Source: Opitutia bacterium Tous-C1TDCM (GTDB lineage Bacteria > Verrucomicrobiota > Verrucomicrobiia > Opitutales > Opitutaceae). Taken from it: a stretch of 49,169 bases of DNA. Every line of letters starts with the position of its first letter. Position 1 is the first letter of the stretch. A model generated the notes under the pieces. The model was given only the letters and a program-made list of their open reading frames with translations. It was not told the DNA's origin and searched no databases. This document shows positions 32,782 through 41,407 of the stretch, in pieces. A program made the translations under genes and the position numbers. The stretch spans positions 1-49,169 of the forward strand of contig NEUS01000017.1 in NCBI GenBank assembly GCA_002288455.1, in the 5' to 3' direction.

Positions 32782-34227
32782 ACCTTTCCCCTTTCCCATT
32801 CCGCTTTCCGCAGCGCCCGCATTGCGGGGATTGCAGCTGCCTTCGCTCTCTCCGCTTCGCTGGCGTTCGCTCAGCAAGGCGGCGCCCAGAAACAACCGTT
32901 CAGCGTCGGCGAAAAAACCAGCGAGGCTCTGACCAAGCTGAAGCCCCTGCAGGAATCGCAGAACTGGGACGGCATGATCGCGCTGCTCGATGCCATCCCC
33001 GGCATCAAGCCCGACAGCTACGATCAGGCCCTGATTCTGGACATGAAGGCCAAGCTCTTCATCCAGAAGAACCAACTCAACAAGGCGATCGAGCCTTGGG
33101 AAAAAGTAGTCCAACTCGCCGAGACCCACGGCTACTTCGAGAAAAAACAGATCCTCGATATCGTTACCTTCCTCGCCCAGCTTTATGCCCAGGAAGGGAC
33201 CTCCTCGAAGGATCCCGTCGTCCAACAGCGCAACTTCGGCAAGGCCGTCACCTACTTCAAGCGCGTGATGGAGAACACGCCGAAGCCGACGCCTGAGCTG
33301 ATGATGACCTACGCGTCTATTCTCTACTACAAGGGAGCCAGCCCGACCAATCCCGATCCGGCTGCCATCAAGGAGGCCCGCGAAATTGTCGAAAAAGGTC
33401 TCCTCAGCACGATCCGTCCCAAGGAAGGCTTTTACCAACTCCTCCTCACCCTTCAGCAATCGCAAAACGATCTGGCCGGCTCCGCCGAAGTGCTGGAGCT
33501 CCTCCTCAAACAGTCCCCGGCCAAGAAGGACTACTGGCAGTTGCTGATGGCCAGCTACCTTCAGCTCTCCGAGAAGGCCAAGGACAAGGATCCCCAGCTG
33601 TCGAAAGACTATCTGACGCGAGCCATCGTCACCTGCGAACGCGCCCAGGCCCTCGGCCACCTCGGCACCCCGAAGGACAATATGAACTTGGTTTCGCTGT
33701 ACCTCATGGCGAACCAGTTCACGAAAGGCACGGAGCTGCTCTACAACGGAATGAAGTCGGGCAAGATCGAGTCCGAACCCAACAATTGGCGCGTGCTCGG
33801 CCGTTATTACCTCGAAGCCGACCTCAACACCCAGGCGCTCGCGGTCCTCGCCGAAGCCGCCAAGCTTTTCCCGAAAAACGGCGAAATCGAAGTCCAGCTG
33901 GCCCAGATCAATCTCCAAATGGAGCGCCCCCGCGATGCTTTGCGTCACGCCAAGGCGGCCGCGGCCAAGGGTAATTTCGAATCCACCAAGCCCTTTTCGG
34001 TCCACTATCTGATCGCCTATACGTCCTACGAACTGGGCGAGATCGACGAATCGTTGGCCGCTCTCACGATCGCGGAAAAGTTTCCCGAAGCCGCCAAAGA
34101 CGGCCAGCTGCCGCGCCTCAAGGGCGTCGTCATTGAAGCCATCAACGAGCGCAACGCCGCCAAGGAAGCCAAGGAAGGCAAAGACAAGAAGGCCCCCGCC
34201 CCGAAGCAGCCGGTCAAGAAAGCCTGA
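32779..34227 (+). CDS. Exported tetratricopeptide-repeat protein of the Exb/TonB operon
   Basis: The protein has 482 residues and starts at GTG with a clear signal peptide (ARIAGIAAAFALSASLAFAQQG). The mature part is helical with TPR-like repeats. Examples are NWDGMIALLDAIPGIKPDSY, NQLNKAIEPWEKVVQLAETH, YLEADLNTQALAVLAEAAKLF and GEIEVQLAQINLQMERPRDALRHAK. The C-terminus is Lys-rich (KEAKEGKDKKAPAPKQPVKKA). TPR proteins bind partners; here the likely partners are the TonB/Exb complex or outer-membrane receptors from the periplasm. TPR genes recur next to exb/tonB genes in verrucomicrobial and planctomycete genomes. No catalytic residues are evident. Confidence 0.8.
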   Translation: MTFPLSHSAFRSARIAGIAAAFALSASLAFAQQGGAQKQPFSVGEKTSEALTKLKPLQESQNWDGMIALLDAIPGIKPDSYDQALILDMKAKLFIQKNQLNKAIEPWEKVVQLAETHGYFEKKQILDIVTFLAQLYAQEGTSSKDPVVQQRNFGKAVTYFKRVMENTPKPTPELMMTYASILYYKGASPTNPDPAAIKEAREIVEKGLLSTIRPKEGFYQLLLTLQQSQNDLAGSAEVLELLLKQSPAKKDYWQLLMASYLQLSEKAKDKDPQLSKDYLTRAIVTCERAQALGHLGTPKDNMNLVSLYLMANQFTKGTELLYNGMKSGKIESEPNNWRVLGRYYLEADLNTQALAVLAEAAKLFPKNGEIEVQLAQINLQMERPRDALRHAKAAAAKGNFESTKPFSVHYLIAYTSYELGEIDESLAALTIAEKFPEAAKDGQLPRLKGVVIEAINERNAAKEAKEGKDKKAPAPKQPVKKA

Positions 34228-34254
34228 TCCCCGCCCACTCCTCATCTATTTCCC

Positions 34255-34812
34255 ATGAAGAAAAGCTATATCTATTTCGCCCTTCCCCTCGCCACTCTGG
34301 TAATCTTCTTCTTTGCCTTTTACATGGGCGCCCACCGGGACTTCAAGGACCGCGCGGATGCCAAGGTCAAAGCGGTCCAAGACGCCAAGGAAGCAAAATT
34401 GAAGAAAGAAGCCCAAGACCGTGAGGTCGCCGTCAAGTCCGCGGTCGAACTCCAGGAGAAACGTCGCAAGGAAAAGAAAGAGCGCGACGCGCGCGACGCG
34501 ATGGCCAAGGAAGAACGCGAGAAGGCCCGCCAGGCCCGCGAGAAAGCCGGTCGCGATTCCCAGAAATTCAAGGAAACGGTCGGTCGCCTGAAGAAAGAAA
34601 TCGAAGTAGAGAAAAAGCAGATCGCCGAAGTCCAAATTGAGCGCAAACGGGTCACCGAAGAGCAGGCCTTCCTGCGGGACTACGTCAAGAAAGCGGAAAC
34701 GAACCAACGCAGCCTGATGGGGGTCATTGAACGGATCGAAGCTGCCGACAAAGCCGCCGAAGCCGCCGCTCGAGCCGCTGCTGCCGCTGCCGCCGCCGCG
34801 ACCAAGAAATAA
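34255..34812 (+). CDS. Membrane-anchored coiled-coil protein I of the Exb/TonB operon
   Basis: The protein has 185 residues and I do not recognise a named family. An N-terminal membrane helix (4-25, SYIYFALPLATLVIFFFAFYMG) is followed by a long, highly charged coiled coil (about 30-160) rich in Lys, Glu, Arg and Ala. An Ala-only tail ends in ATKK. By the positive-inside rule the short MKK start is cytoplasmic and the coil periplasmic. It sits 27 bp after the TPR gene and 24 bp before a second gene of the same design. An attractive inference is a periplasmic scaffold tied to the TonB complex, by analogy with TolA. This is not shown by sequence similarity. Confidence 0.75.
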   Translation: MKKSYIYFALPLATLVIFFFAFYMGAHRDFKDRADAKVKAVQDAKEAKLKKEAQDREVAVKSAVELQEKRRKEKKERDARDAMAKEEREKARQAREKAGRDSQKFKETVGRLKKEIEVEKKQIAEVQIERKRVTEEQAFLRDYVKKAETNQRSLMGVIERIEAADKAAEAAARAAAAAAAAATKK

Positions 34813-34836
34813 CCTTTAGCCTACCGCACACACCCG

Positions 34837-35376
34837 ATGAAAAAGTGGATGTATCTCATTCCCCCGACGATCATGTTGGGACTCTTCACGATCGTTTACT
34901 TCTCCCACGTCGAGGAGCGCCACGTGAAGGAGAAGGCCAAGGTAGAGAAGATTGCCAAAGAGAAGGCCGAGCTGGACCAGAAGAAAAAGGTCGCCGAAGC
35001 CAAGGCCCGCGAAGACACCAAGAAGCGCAACGAAGAACGCGACGCCGAAGAGGCCAAGAAGGAAAAGGACAAGATCGACAAGCAGGCGGCCAACGACAAG
35101 GAAGTCCGCGATGCCACGGCCCAGTACAATGCCGAGGCCGACAAGTTCGCCAAAGAAGCCGGCAACCTCGAAATCGAGCTCGATCGCCTCCGCAAGGAAA
35201 AGGACAAGCTCACCCGCGAGACCTTCGACATTGCCAAGCAGGTTGAACTCGCTCGCATCGCCCGTCGTAACGCCGAGCTCGAGATCCAGCGCGTAACCGA
35301 GATGATCCATCGCCGTGCTTCCGCCAGTTCGCTCGTGAAGCCGCCGGTGATCCCGCCCGCGCCCGCAAAATCCTGA
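34837..35376 (+). CDS. Membrane-anchored coiled-coil protein II of the Exb/TonB operon
   Basis: The protein has 179 residues and no named family. A membrane helix spans residues 4-22 (WMYLIPPTIMLGLFTIVYF). A charged coiled coil with heptad-like Ala/Leu spacing covers about 25-155. A Pro-rich C-terminus (KPPVIPPAPAKS) could be a binding tail. It shares the MKK-helix-coil plan with the preceding gene, but the sequences differ, so they are ancient paralogues or convergent. It is the last gene of the operon and is followed after 20 bp by a strong terminator. Confidence 0.75.
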   Translation: MKKWMYLIPPTIMLGLFTIVYFSHVEERHVKEKAKVEKIAKEKAELDQKKKVAEAKAREDTKKRNEERDAEEAKKEKDKIDKQAANDKEVRDATAQYNAEADKFAKEAGNLEIELDRLRKEKDKLTRETFDIAKQVELARIARRNAELEIQRVTEMIHRRASASSLVKPPVIPPAPAKS

Positions 35377-35396
35377 TCGATTCACCTTTCACTCTC

Positions 35397-35424
35397 AGCC
35401 CCGGAGCAATCCGGGGCTTTTTTT
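35397..35424 (+). terminator. Intrinsic terminator of the exbB operon
   Basis: AGCCCCGG (35397-35404) and CCGGGGCT (35411-35418) form a perfect stem with a six-base loop, followed by a run of seven T residues. It ends the seven-gene operon. Confidence 0.92.
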
Positions 35425-35712
35425 GTGCCCATCCTCTGCAGCTCGGCCCTCCGCAGCGGCACGATGGATCTCGGCCATCGGCGGTTTCGTCGGTCCAAGG
35501 CGAACGCCGTGATTCCGGTGCTCCACTCGCCGCCGGCCGGCGGCGCTCGGCGCGCGCAGCGCCCTTGGGGGCGCCGGCTCCGGCGCAGATTCCGCGGCCG
35601 CTTCGGCGCAAACCGATCACGCGTCCGCAATCTTCCGCTTTTCTGCTTGCGCCCTGTCGGAGCGTGAGGCTCCCTCTGCAGCCCGGTTGACGAAGTCGGC
35701 CGGAAAAAATGT
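35425..35712. other. Intergenic stretch between the exbB operon and tRNA-Pro
   Basis: No convincing gene, repeat or promoter was seen in these 288 bp. Several short frames are open only because of the base composition. A TTGACG lies at 35687-35692, but no -10 fits before the tRNA. Confidence 0.5.
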
Positions 35713-35786
<74 letters not shown>

Positions 35787-35814
35787 CCATTTTTGAGACC
35801 GTCCCTTATGGCGG

Positions 35815-36681
35815 TTAAACCGCGAAAGGATTGAAGCGGAGCTCGTTCTCCACCGTCGTGAGCGGCCCATGCCCCGGGGCAATCACCGTTCCGGGAGGAA
35901 CCGCACCCAGCATCCGGCGCAGATTCGCCTGCAACTGCTCCTGCGAGAAATGCGCCCCGCCGACCGAACCGGCGAAAAGCAGATCACCCGAAATCAGCAC
36001 CCCGGTCGCCGCCGGCGTCGACGGCACCGTGACCAAGTAGCAATTGTGCGCCGCCGCATGCCCCGGCGTCGCAAATGCCGTCACCTTGATCTTGCCGAAC
36101 TCGCGCTGCTCCGCTTCCCCCAACGGCATTCCGCACGGGGCAACGGCCCCGCCCGGCACAAATGCGGCCGTAACGTTGAAGCGCGCCACGACCTCGCACA
36201 GTCCGCCCGCATGCTCCGCTTCGACGTGGGTCAGGAACACCGCATCCAGTTTCTGGATATCCGCCGGCCAGACCTCCGCCAAAGCGCGCATGCCCGCGCC
36301 GGTATCGAACAGGACGGCGTGGTCCGCCCCGCACGGACCGACCAGGTACGCGTTGGCCACGCCGATCCCGTGCGGCATCCGCAGCGGCCGGATACAGAAC
36401 GGCAACGCCCCGATCTCGGGCAACGGATAGCGCCCCGCTCCCAGCGCGCACAGTCCCACTTCGTTGAGGCCGAGCGCCGCCGCCAGTCGCCGCAGTTCGT
36501 CCCCGCACAAATCCGAACGGTAGTCGACCGCGTCCCGGATTCGCGCCGCCGCCACGCCGCAGCGCACCGCCAAGGCCTCCTCCGTCAACCGCGCCCGGCG
36601 CATGGCTTTCTCCAGGACATCCCCGAGTTCGTCTTCGAGCGCTGGGAGAATCGGAGGGGACACGGTCGCAGGCTGCCCCAC
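35815..36681 (-). CDS. Helix-turn-helix / metallo-beta-lactamase-fold fusion protein
   Basis: The protein has 288 residues from a GTG at 36681; a second GTG six codons in is also possible. Residues 15-80 look like an XRE-type helix-turn-helix (EKAMRRARLTEEALAVRCGVAAARIRDAV). Residues 95-288 are a metallo-beta-lactamase fold, with HVEAEHAGG at 152-160, TPGHAAAHN with His208, SGDLLFAG with Asp233 and APGHGP with His271. The first metal motif is unusual: HxHxDH is replaced by His152-x-Glu154-x-Glu156-His157. Normal members (glyoxalase II-like) are zinc hydrolases; here the metal or activity may be altered. The fusion could be a metabolite-sensing regulator or an enzyme with a structural N-domain. 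It is divergent from pyrE with a 59-bp gap. Confidence 0.8.
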   Translation of the reverse strand: MGQPATVSPPILPALEDELGDVLEKAMRRARLTEEALAVRCGVAAARIRDAVDYRSDLCGDELRRLAAALGLNEVGLCALGAGRYPLPEIGALPFCIRPLRMPHGIGVANAYLVGPCGADHAVLFDTGAGMRALAEVWPADIQKLDAVFLTHVEAEHAGGLCEVVARFNVTAAFVPGGAVAPCGMPLGEAEQREFGKIKVTAFATPGHAAAHNCYLVTVPSTPAATGVLISGDLLFAGSVGGAHFSQEQLQANLRRMLGAVPPGTVIAPGHGPLTTVENELRFNPFAV

Positions 36682-36740
36682 TCCGGCCGCGGTGGCAAAA
36701 TTGATTTTGTTTTTCGCCCGCCCACCGCCACCGTCGCGCC

Positions 36741-37316
36741 ATGGACCACGACCAAAACGAGATCCTGGAGATTTTCCGCCGCACCCGCGCGCTGCTCGAA
36801 GGCCACTTCGTGCTGCGCTCCGGCCTGCACAGCGGCCACTACTTCCAATGCGCGCAGGTTTGCCAGCGCATGGACGCCGTGGAGCGTCTCGCCACGTTGC
36901 TCCTGGAGAAAATCCGCGCCGTCGGCGTCGGCTTCGACACCGTCCTCGCCCCCGCCATGGGCGGTCTGGTCATCGGCCAGGAAGTCGCGCGTCAGGCCAA
37001 GGTCCGCTACATCTTCGCGGAAAAGGAAAACAACGTCCTCGTCCTCCGCCGCGGCTTTACCCTTTCGCCGACCGAACGCGTGCTCGTGATCGAGGATGTC
37101 GTCACCCGGGGCGGCCGCGTCCTCGAATGCCTTGAGCTCGTCCGGCAGGCCGGTGGCCAAGCGGCCGGAATCGGCATGCTCGTCGACCGCAGCGCCGGGG
37201 CGACCCGCTTCGCGGTGCCGGCCGTCTCCTTGCTTGAACTCAGTTTTCCAACCTATCCGGCCGATGCCCTGCCGGAGTGGCTGTCCAAGCTGCCCGTCGA
37301 AAAGCCCGGCAGCTAA
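36741..37316 (+). CDS. pyrE: Orotate phosphoribosyltransferase
   Basis: The protein has 191 residues. The PRPP-binding signature is VLVIEDVVTRGG (115-126), and the substrate loop AEKENN lies at 93-98. The N-terminal HFVLRSGLHSGHYF is typical of the family. The enzyme joins orotate and PRPP to give OMP in pyrimidine synthesis. The PRPP synthase gene (prs) lies 1.5 kb away on the other strand, so substrate and user are neighbours but not co-transcribed. It is divergent from the HTH-MBL gene and convergent with htrA. Confidence 0.95.
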   Translation: MDHDQNEILEIFRRTRALLEGHFVLRSGLHSGHYFQCAQVCQRMDAVERLATLLLEKIRAVGVGFDTVLAPAMGGLVIGQEVARQAKVRYIFAEKENNVLVLRRGFTLSPTERVLVIEDVVTRGGRVLECLELVRQAGGQAAGIGMLVDRSAGATRFAVPAVSLLELSFPTYPADALPEWLSKLPVEKPGS

Positions 37317-37367
37317 GCCGCGCCCGCGGCGCTCCGGCCGGATTCCCTCAACTCCGGGGCTACTGGC

Positions 37368-38801
37368 TCAGCGGATAGTCACCACAATGAACCGGACTTG
37401 GCCGCGGTCATAGATCGCGAGCAAATTTCGTCCGGGCTGCAAAGCCTCCCGCGCCGAACGCAGATCGGTGACCGGAGCCCGGTTAACTTCGAGAATCACC
37501 ATGTTCGGCGCCAGGCGATCGCGGAACGGCGAATCGGGCGCAACCTCGCTGATCACCACGCCCTTCACTCTTGGATCGTTCAGCCCCAGACGGCGGCGCA
37601 GCTCCGGCGCCAACGTCACTACATCGACTCCCTCGAGCCACTGGTTGGGATTGTCGGTGATTTGCCCAAGCACGACATCGACCGTTCTGGGCTGTCCGTC
37701 CCGCACGGTTTTCAGGGCCACCTTCGAGCCGGGCATGATCTGCGAAATCAGCAGCCGCAGTTCCTCCCAACTCGCAATCGGATGGCCGTTGACCGCCAGA
37801 ATGACATCGGTCCGCTTCAGGTCGGCTTTCTCCGCCGGACTTTCCGGATCGATATCCGTGACCACGACACCGCGGGTTCCTTTGGCCAGTCCAAGTTGCT
37901 CGGCCACGTCGGCCGTCACGGTATCGCTCGTGACTCCGAGGTAACCGCGGGCCACCGCACCCGTTTGCACGACGCTCTTCATGATGAACGCGGCCAAGTT
38001 TACCGGTATCGCCAGACCGATCCCGATACTGCCCCGCGACGGGGAAATGATCGCGCTGTTGATGCCGACCAGACGGCCCCGTGCGTCCACCAACGCGCCG
38101 CCGGAGTTGCCCATGTTGATCGCGGCATCCGTCTGGATGAAGTCTTCGTAACCCTTCACGTTTTCCAGAATTCCGAGCTGGCTGCGGCCCTTCGCGGACA
38201 CGATGCCCATCGTCACCGTCTGCCCGACGCCAAGCGGATTTCCCACGGCGAACACGACGTCGCCCACCCGCAGGCGGTCGCTGTCCGCCAGGGTAAGCGT
38301 CGGAAGATTTTCGCCCTCGATCTTCAATACCGCGACGTCGGTCTTGGGGTCGCTGCCGATCACCTTGGCGATAAAGTCGCGGTCATCGGCCAGCGTGACT
38401 TTCAGTTCGTCCGCCCCCTCGACGACGTGGTTGTTCGTGAGGATGTAACCGTCGGGCGTGACGATGACCCCGGATCCAATCCCCTGCTGCCGGCTCTCCC
38501 GCTCCTGGTCCGGGACGTTGCCGAAGAACGGCCGGAACAGCGGATTGATCGCGATGCGCTCCTTGATGATCTTGGTCGAATAAACCGAAACGACCGCCTT
38601 CTGCGCGGGTTCAATCACGTCGGCGTAGGAAACGACAAGACCGGGCTTGGCCGAGTCGGTCACCTGCGACCGATCCACCGTCAAGGCAGGCTCTTTGGCC
38701 GGTGGGCGCGCTTTGCTTTTCGGCGCCGACGCTGCGGGCAGCGACCACGGCGCAAGGAAGAAGACGGCGAGGACGAGACGGGGAAACGGCTTCGGCTTCA
38801 T
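37368..38801 (-). CDS. htrA: Periplasmic Do-like serine protease with two PDZ domains
   Basis: The protein has 477 residues from the ATG at 38801; an in-frame upstream extension overlaps prs and lacks a signal. The signal peptide is PRLVLAVFFLAPWSLPAASA. The trypsin-like domain has His125 (TNNHVVEG), Asp155 (KTDVAVLKIE) and Ser233 (NMGNSGGAL). PDZ1 lies at about 285-370 and PDZ2 at about 390-475. DegP/HtrA proteins degrade or refold damaged envelope proteins, which fits the many outer-membrane proteins coded nearby. It is probably the last gene of lpxD-prs-htrA, 58 bp after prs. Confidence 0.95.
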   Translation of the reverse strand: MKPKPFPRLVLAVFFLAPWSLPAASAPKSKARPPAKEPALTVDRSQVTDSAKPGLVVSYADVIEPAQKAVVSVYSTKIIKERIAINPLFRPFFGNVPDQERESRQQGIGSGVIVTPDGYILTNNHVVEGADELKVTLADDRDFIAKVIGSDPKTDVAVLKIEGENLPTLTLADSDRLRVGDVVFAVGNPLGVGQTVTMGIVSAKGRSQLGILENVKGYEDFIQTDAAINMGNSGGALVDARGRLVGINSAIISPSRGSIGIGLAIPVNLAAFIMKSVVQTGAVARGYLGVTSDTVTADVAEQLGLAKGTRGVVVTDIDPESPAEKADLKRTDVILAVNGHPIASWEELRLLISQIMPGSKVALKTVRDGQPRTVDVVLGQITDNPNQWLEGVDVVTLAPELRRRLGLNDPRVKGVVISEVAPDSPFRDRLAPNMVILEVNRAPVTDLRSAREALQPGRNLLAIYDRGQVRFIVVTIR

Positions 38802-38859
38802 GGCAACGGCACCGAGACCATGGGCGCCCGGCGCCGCGGCGCAACTGCGGTCCGCTGGC

Positions 38860-39807
38860 TTAGAAGCCCTTGACGCGGAAGAGACCGGTGACGCTCTCGT
38901 TGCTGTTGATGCGCTGGATCGCCTGACCGAGGAGAGAGGCAATGCTCAGCACCCGCACCGGCAAGCCGTGGGCGTTCACCGGCGTCGAATTGGTCGTGAT
39001 CAGTTCGTCGATCAGCCCGCTCTTCAGCCGCTCGATCGCGACTTCGTTGAGAATGCAATGGCTGACCGCGGCCCGCACGCTGCGGGCGCCGTGTTCGCGC
39101 AGCAGCTTGGCGGCGGCGGTGAGCGTACCGGCCGTTTCGGTGATGTCATCCACGAGCAGCACATCGCAGCCTTCGACTTCGCCGACAACGTTGATCGCCT
39201 CGACGTTGGTCGCGCTCGTGCGTTTCTTCGCCACCAGACCAAGACCGGCCCCGAGCACATCCGCGTAAGCGGCGGCCATCTTCATGCCGCCGACGTCGGG
39301 CGAACACACGACCAGTTTGTCGCGTTTCTGGCTGCCGAAATACTGGAAGAACACCGGCGACGCGTAGAGATGGTCGACCGGGATGTCGAAGAACCCCTGG
39401 ATCTGCTGCGAGTGCAGGTCCATCGTCAGGACGCGGTTGGCGCCGGAAGCGACGAGCAGATTGGCGACCAGCTTCGCCGTGATCGGCACGCGCGGCTGGT
39501 CTTTGCGGTCCTGCCGGGCGTATCCATAAAACGGCAACACCGCCGTGATCCGTTGCGCGGAGGCGCGGCGGGCCGCGTCGATCATGATCAGCAGCTCGAC
39601 CAGATGGTGGTTCGTCGGCGGGCAGGTCGACTGGATGATGAAGACATCGTGGCCGCGGATGTTCTCGTTGATTTTCACGAACGACTCGCCGTCCGGAAAA
39701 CTGGTCACCGTCGCCTCGCCCAATGGAAGCCCGATCGAGCGGCAGATTTCCTCGGCGAGAGGACGATTCGAATTGCCCGTGAAGATCTTCAGCCGCGTTT
39801 CGCTCAT
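38860..39807 (-). CDS. prs: Ribose-phosphate pyrophosphokinase (PRPP synthase)
   Basis: The protein has 315 residues, the standard length. ATP- and ribose-5-phosphate-binding segments include LPFYGYARQDRKDQPR, the divalent-cation/phosphate motif VLTMDLHSQQIQGFFDIP, CSPDVGG, and the ribose-5-phosphate loop VDDITETAGT. The enzyme makes PRPP for nucleotides, His and Trp. It is in line with lpxD (30 bp upstream) and htrA (58 bp downstream). The start ATG at 39807 begins the usual LKIFTGNSNRPLAEEI. Confidence 0.96.
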   Translation of the reverse strand: MSETRLKIFTGNSNRPLAEEICRSIGLPLGEATVTSFPDGESFVKINENIRGHDVFIIQSTCPPTNHHLVELLIMIDAARRASAQRITAVLPFYGYARQDRKDQPRVPITAKLVANLLVASGANRVLTMDLHSQQIQGFFDIPVDHLYASPVFFQYFGSQKRDKLVVCSPDVGGMKMAAAYADVLGAGLGLVAKKRTSATNVEAINVVGEVEGCDVLLVDDITETAGTLTAAAKLLREHGARSVRAAVSHCILNEVAIERLKSGLIDELITTNSTPVNAHGLPVRVLSIASLLGQAIQRINSNESVTGLFRVKGF

Positions 39808-39837
39808 GGAGATGCGCGGATGTTGGGGCGGCGCGCC

Positions 39838-40890
39838 TCAGGAGGAAGACTTTTTTGCGTCCGCCCATTGCGCTTCGAGCGCATCGACCCGCTTGAACAG
39901 ATCGGGCAAACGCTGCTGGAGCACGGCGATCTTGCGTTCCAGCAGGTACGGGATCGCCGGTGTGCCGTTCACAAAACCGCCGGGGGCGACGTCGGACGTG
40001 ATGCCGGCCTGGCCGCCCGCCTTCATCCCTTTGCCCAACGTGATATGCCCGCCGACGCCGGCTTGGCCGCCGAGGACCACATAGTCCTCGAGCCTGGTGC
40101 TGCCGGAAATTCCGACTTGGGAACAAAGCAGGCAATGCCGCCCGACCGTGACGTTGTGGGCGATCTGCACCAGATTGTCGATTTTCGTGCCCTCGCCGAT
40201 CGAGGTCCGGCTGAATCGGGCGCGGTCGAGCGTGGAATTGGCACCGATCTCAACGTCGTCGCCGATCAGCACGTGGCCGACCTGCGGCACCTTTTCGTGC
40301 CGGCCCTGCACAAACTCGTAACCGAAACCGTCCGAGCCGATCACGACGCCCGGCTGCAATCTGACGCGGTTGCCCAGAACGCATTCCGCCGCGACGACGG
40401 TACCCGCCATCAGCCACGACCCGGCGCCGATCCGGGCCTGCCGGCCGACGAACACCTGCGCCTGCAAATGGACCCCGGCACCGATCATCGCGCCGGATTC
40501 GACCACACACAGCGGACCGACCGTGGCGGATGGATCCACCGCCGCATCCGCCGCGACGACTGCGCTGGCATGAACACCGGGGGAAGGCTTCGGCCACAGC
40601 GCCTGTTCGATCCGGCCGCAGATGCGCGCGAGCGCGGCGGAAGGATTCTCCACCAACAAAAACAACTGCCCCGGCTTGGGTTCGCCAAAATACTCTGCCG
40701 GCAACAGCACCACCGACGCGGCGGTGCCGGGAACCTCGACCTTGTACTTTGCGTTGCCCAAAAACGACAGATCCCCGGGCTTGGCGTCCGCCAAAGCGGC
40801 GATGCCCTCCACCGCCGACTCGCAACCTCCCTTGGTCGCCTTGGGCCGAACGATTTCGATGATTTCTTGCGCGGAAAAAGAGACCTGCAT
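39838..40890 (-). CDS. lpxD: UDP-3-O-(3-hydroxyacyl)glucosamine N-acyltransferase
   Basis: The protein has 350 residues from the ATG at 40890; a TTG at 40941 is in frame but adds an Arg-rich stretch foreign to the family. The N-terminal uridine-binding domain (1-100) precedes a left-handed beta-helix of hexapeptide repeats (105-300). The catalytic His245 lies in [10 protein letters not shown], and GSDGFGY (185-191) is conserved. The C-terminus is helical ([23 protein letters not shown]). It adds the second 3-hydroxyacyl chain in lipid A synthesis in the cytoplasm. It is probably first in lpxD-prs-htrA. Confidence 0.95.
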   Translation of the reverse strand: MQVSFSAQEIIEIVRPKATKGGCESAVEGIAALADAKPGDLSFLGNAKYKVEVPGTAASVVLLPAEYFGEPKPGQLFLLVENPSAALARICGRIEQALWPKPSPGVHASAVVAADAAVDPSATVGPLCVVESGAMIGAGVHLQAQVFVGRQARIGAGSWLMAGTVVAAECVLGNRVRLQPGVVIGSDGFGYEFVQGRHEKVPQVGHVLIGDDVEIGANSTLDRARFSRTSIGEGTKIDNLVQIAHNVTVGRHCLLCSQVGISGSTRLEDYVVLGGQAGVGGHITLGKGMKAGGQAGITSDVAPGGFVNGTPAIPYLLERKIAVLQQRLPDLFKRVDALEAQWADAKKSSS

Positions 40891-41081
40891 CGCCCGAGCC
40901 TGCGGGATCGAACGCCGCCTGCAATTCCGGAGCAACGCCAACCACGCCTTGTATCTCGATCGTGGCGCCTGAAGTCAGGCGGTCCGCGGCGCGGAAAGTC
41001 GGTCACCGCCGCAAGTACAGCGGCGGCGCAAAAAAGCCTTGGCCCGCCCAAAGCAGGCCCGCCAACCGAAACCGGACCGGC

Positions 41082-41122
41082 AAAAAAGGGAGAGGCCCAA
41101 CGGTGCGTGAACCATTGGGCCT
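41082..41122 (-). terminator. Intrinsic terminator of tRNA-Asn
   Basis: AGGCCCAACGGT (41093-41104) and ACCATTGGGCCT (41111-41122) form a 12-bp stem with one G-T pair and a six-base loop. On the minus strand CTCCC and then six T residues (41087-41082) follow. It lies three bases after the CCA end of tRNA-Asn. Confidence 0.85.
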
Positions 41123-41128
41123 CAATGG

Positions 41129-41200
41129 CTGCCCGGGTAGGGGTCGAACCTACGACCAAGTGATTAACAGTCACCTGCTCTGCCACTGAGCTACCGGGCA
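41129..41200 (-). tRNA. tRNA-Asn (anticodon GTT)
   Basis: Read on the minus strand, TGCCCGG pairs with CCGGGCA. The anticodon loop is CTGTTAA, and the T-loop TTCGACC is closed by a GTAGG/CCTAC stem. CCA is encoded at 41128-41126. Confidence 0.96.
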
Positions 41201-41243
41201 ACGAATCCAAGCGGCCAAAGCCACTCGGAAGGAGGTGCGAAAA

Positions 41244-41265
41244 ACAAGGTCGCGCCTGACCTTGT
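41244..41265. repeat. 8-bp inverted repeat between tRNA-Asn and rplY
   Basis: ACAAGGTC (41244-41251) and GACCTTGT (41258-41265) form a perfect stem with a six-base loop. A run of A residues precedes it (41240-41244), so on the minus strand it looks like a small terminator. No minus-strand gene lies just upstream of it. It may be an operator or a promoter-region hairpin for rplY. Confidence 0.35.
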
Positions 41266-41407
41266 CAATGCTCGTTTTGAAATTACCTCCGGAAATTCCG
41301 ATTTCGGTCAAAGTTTTGGTTGCGTTGCCTTCCTCCGAGGGTATCCCCTCTTTCCCTTTTCCACTACGCCTGCCCTCAATTCCGGGGCGACAGGGGGAAC
41401 GAAACCC

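Noticed and set aside
35687-35712. TTGACG as the -35 of a tRNA-Pro promoter
   Set aside because: At 16-18 bp spacing the -10 would fall at the beginning of the tRNA itself.
38647-41163. Long plus-strand open frame opposite htrA, prs and lpxD
   Set aside because: It runs antisense to three recognised genes and into tRNA-Asn, with no domain-like sequence.
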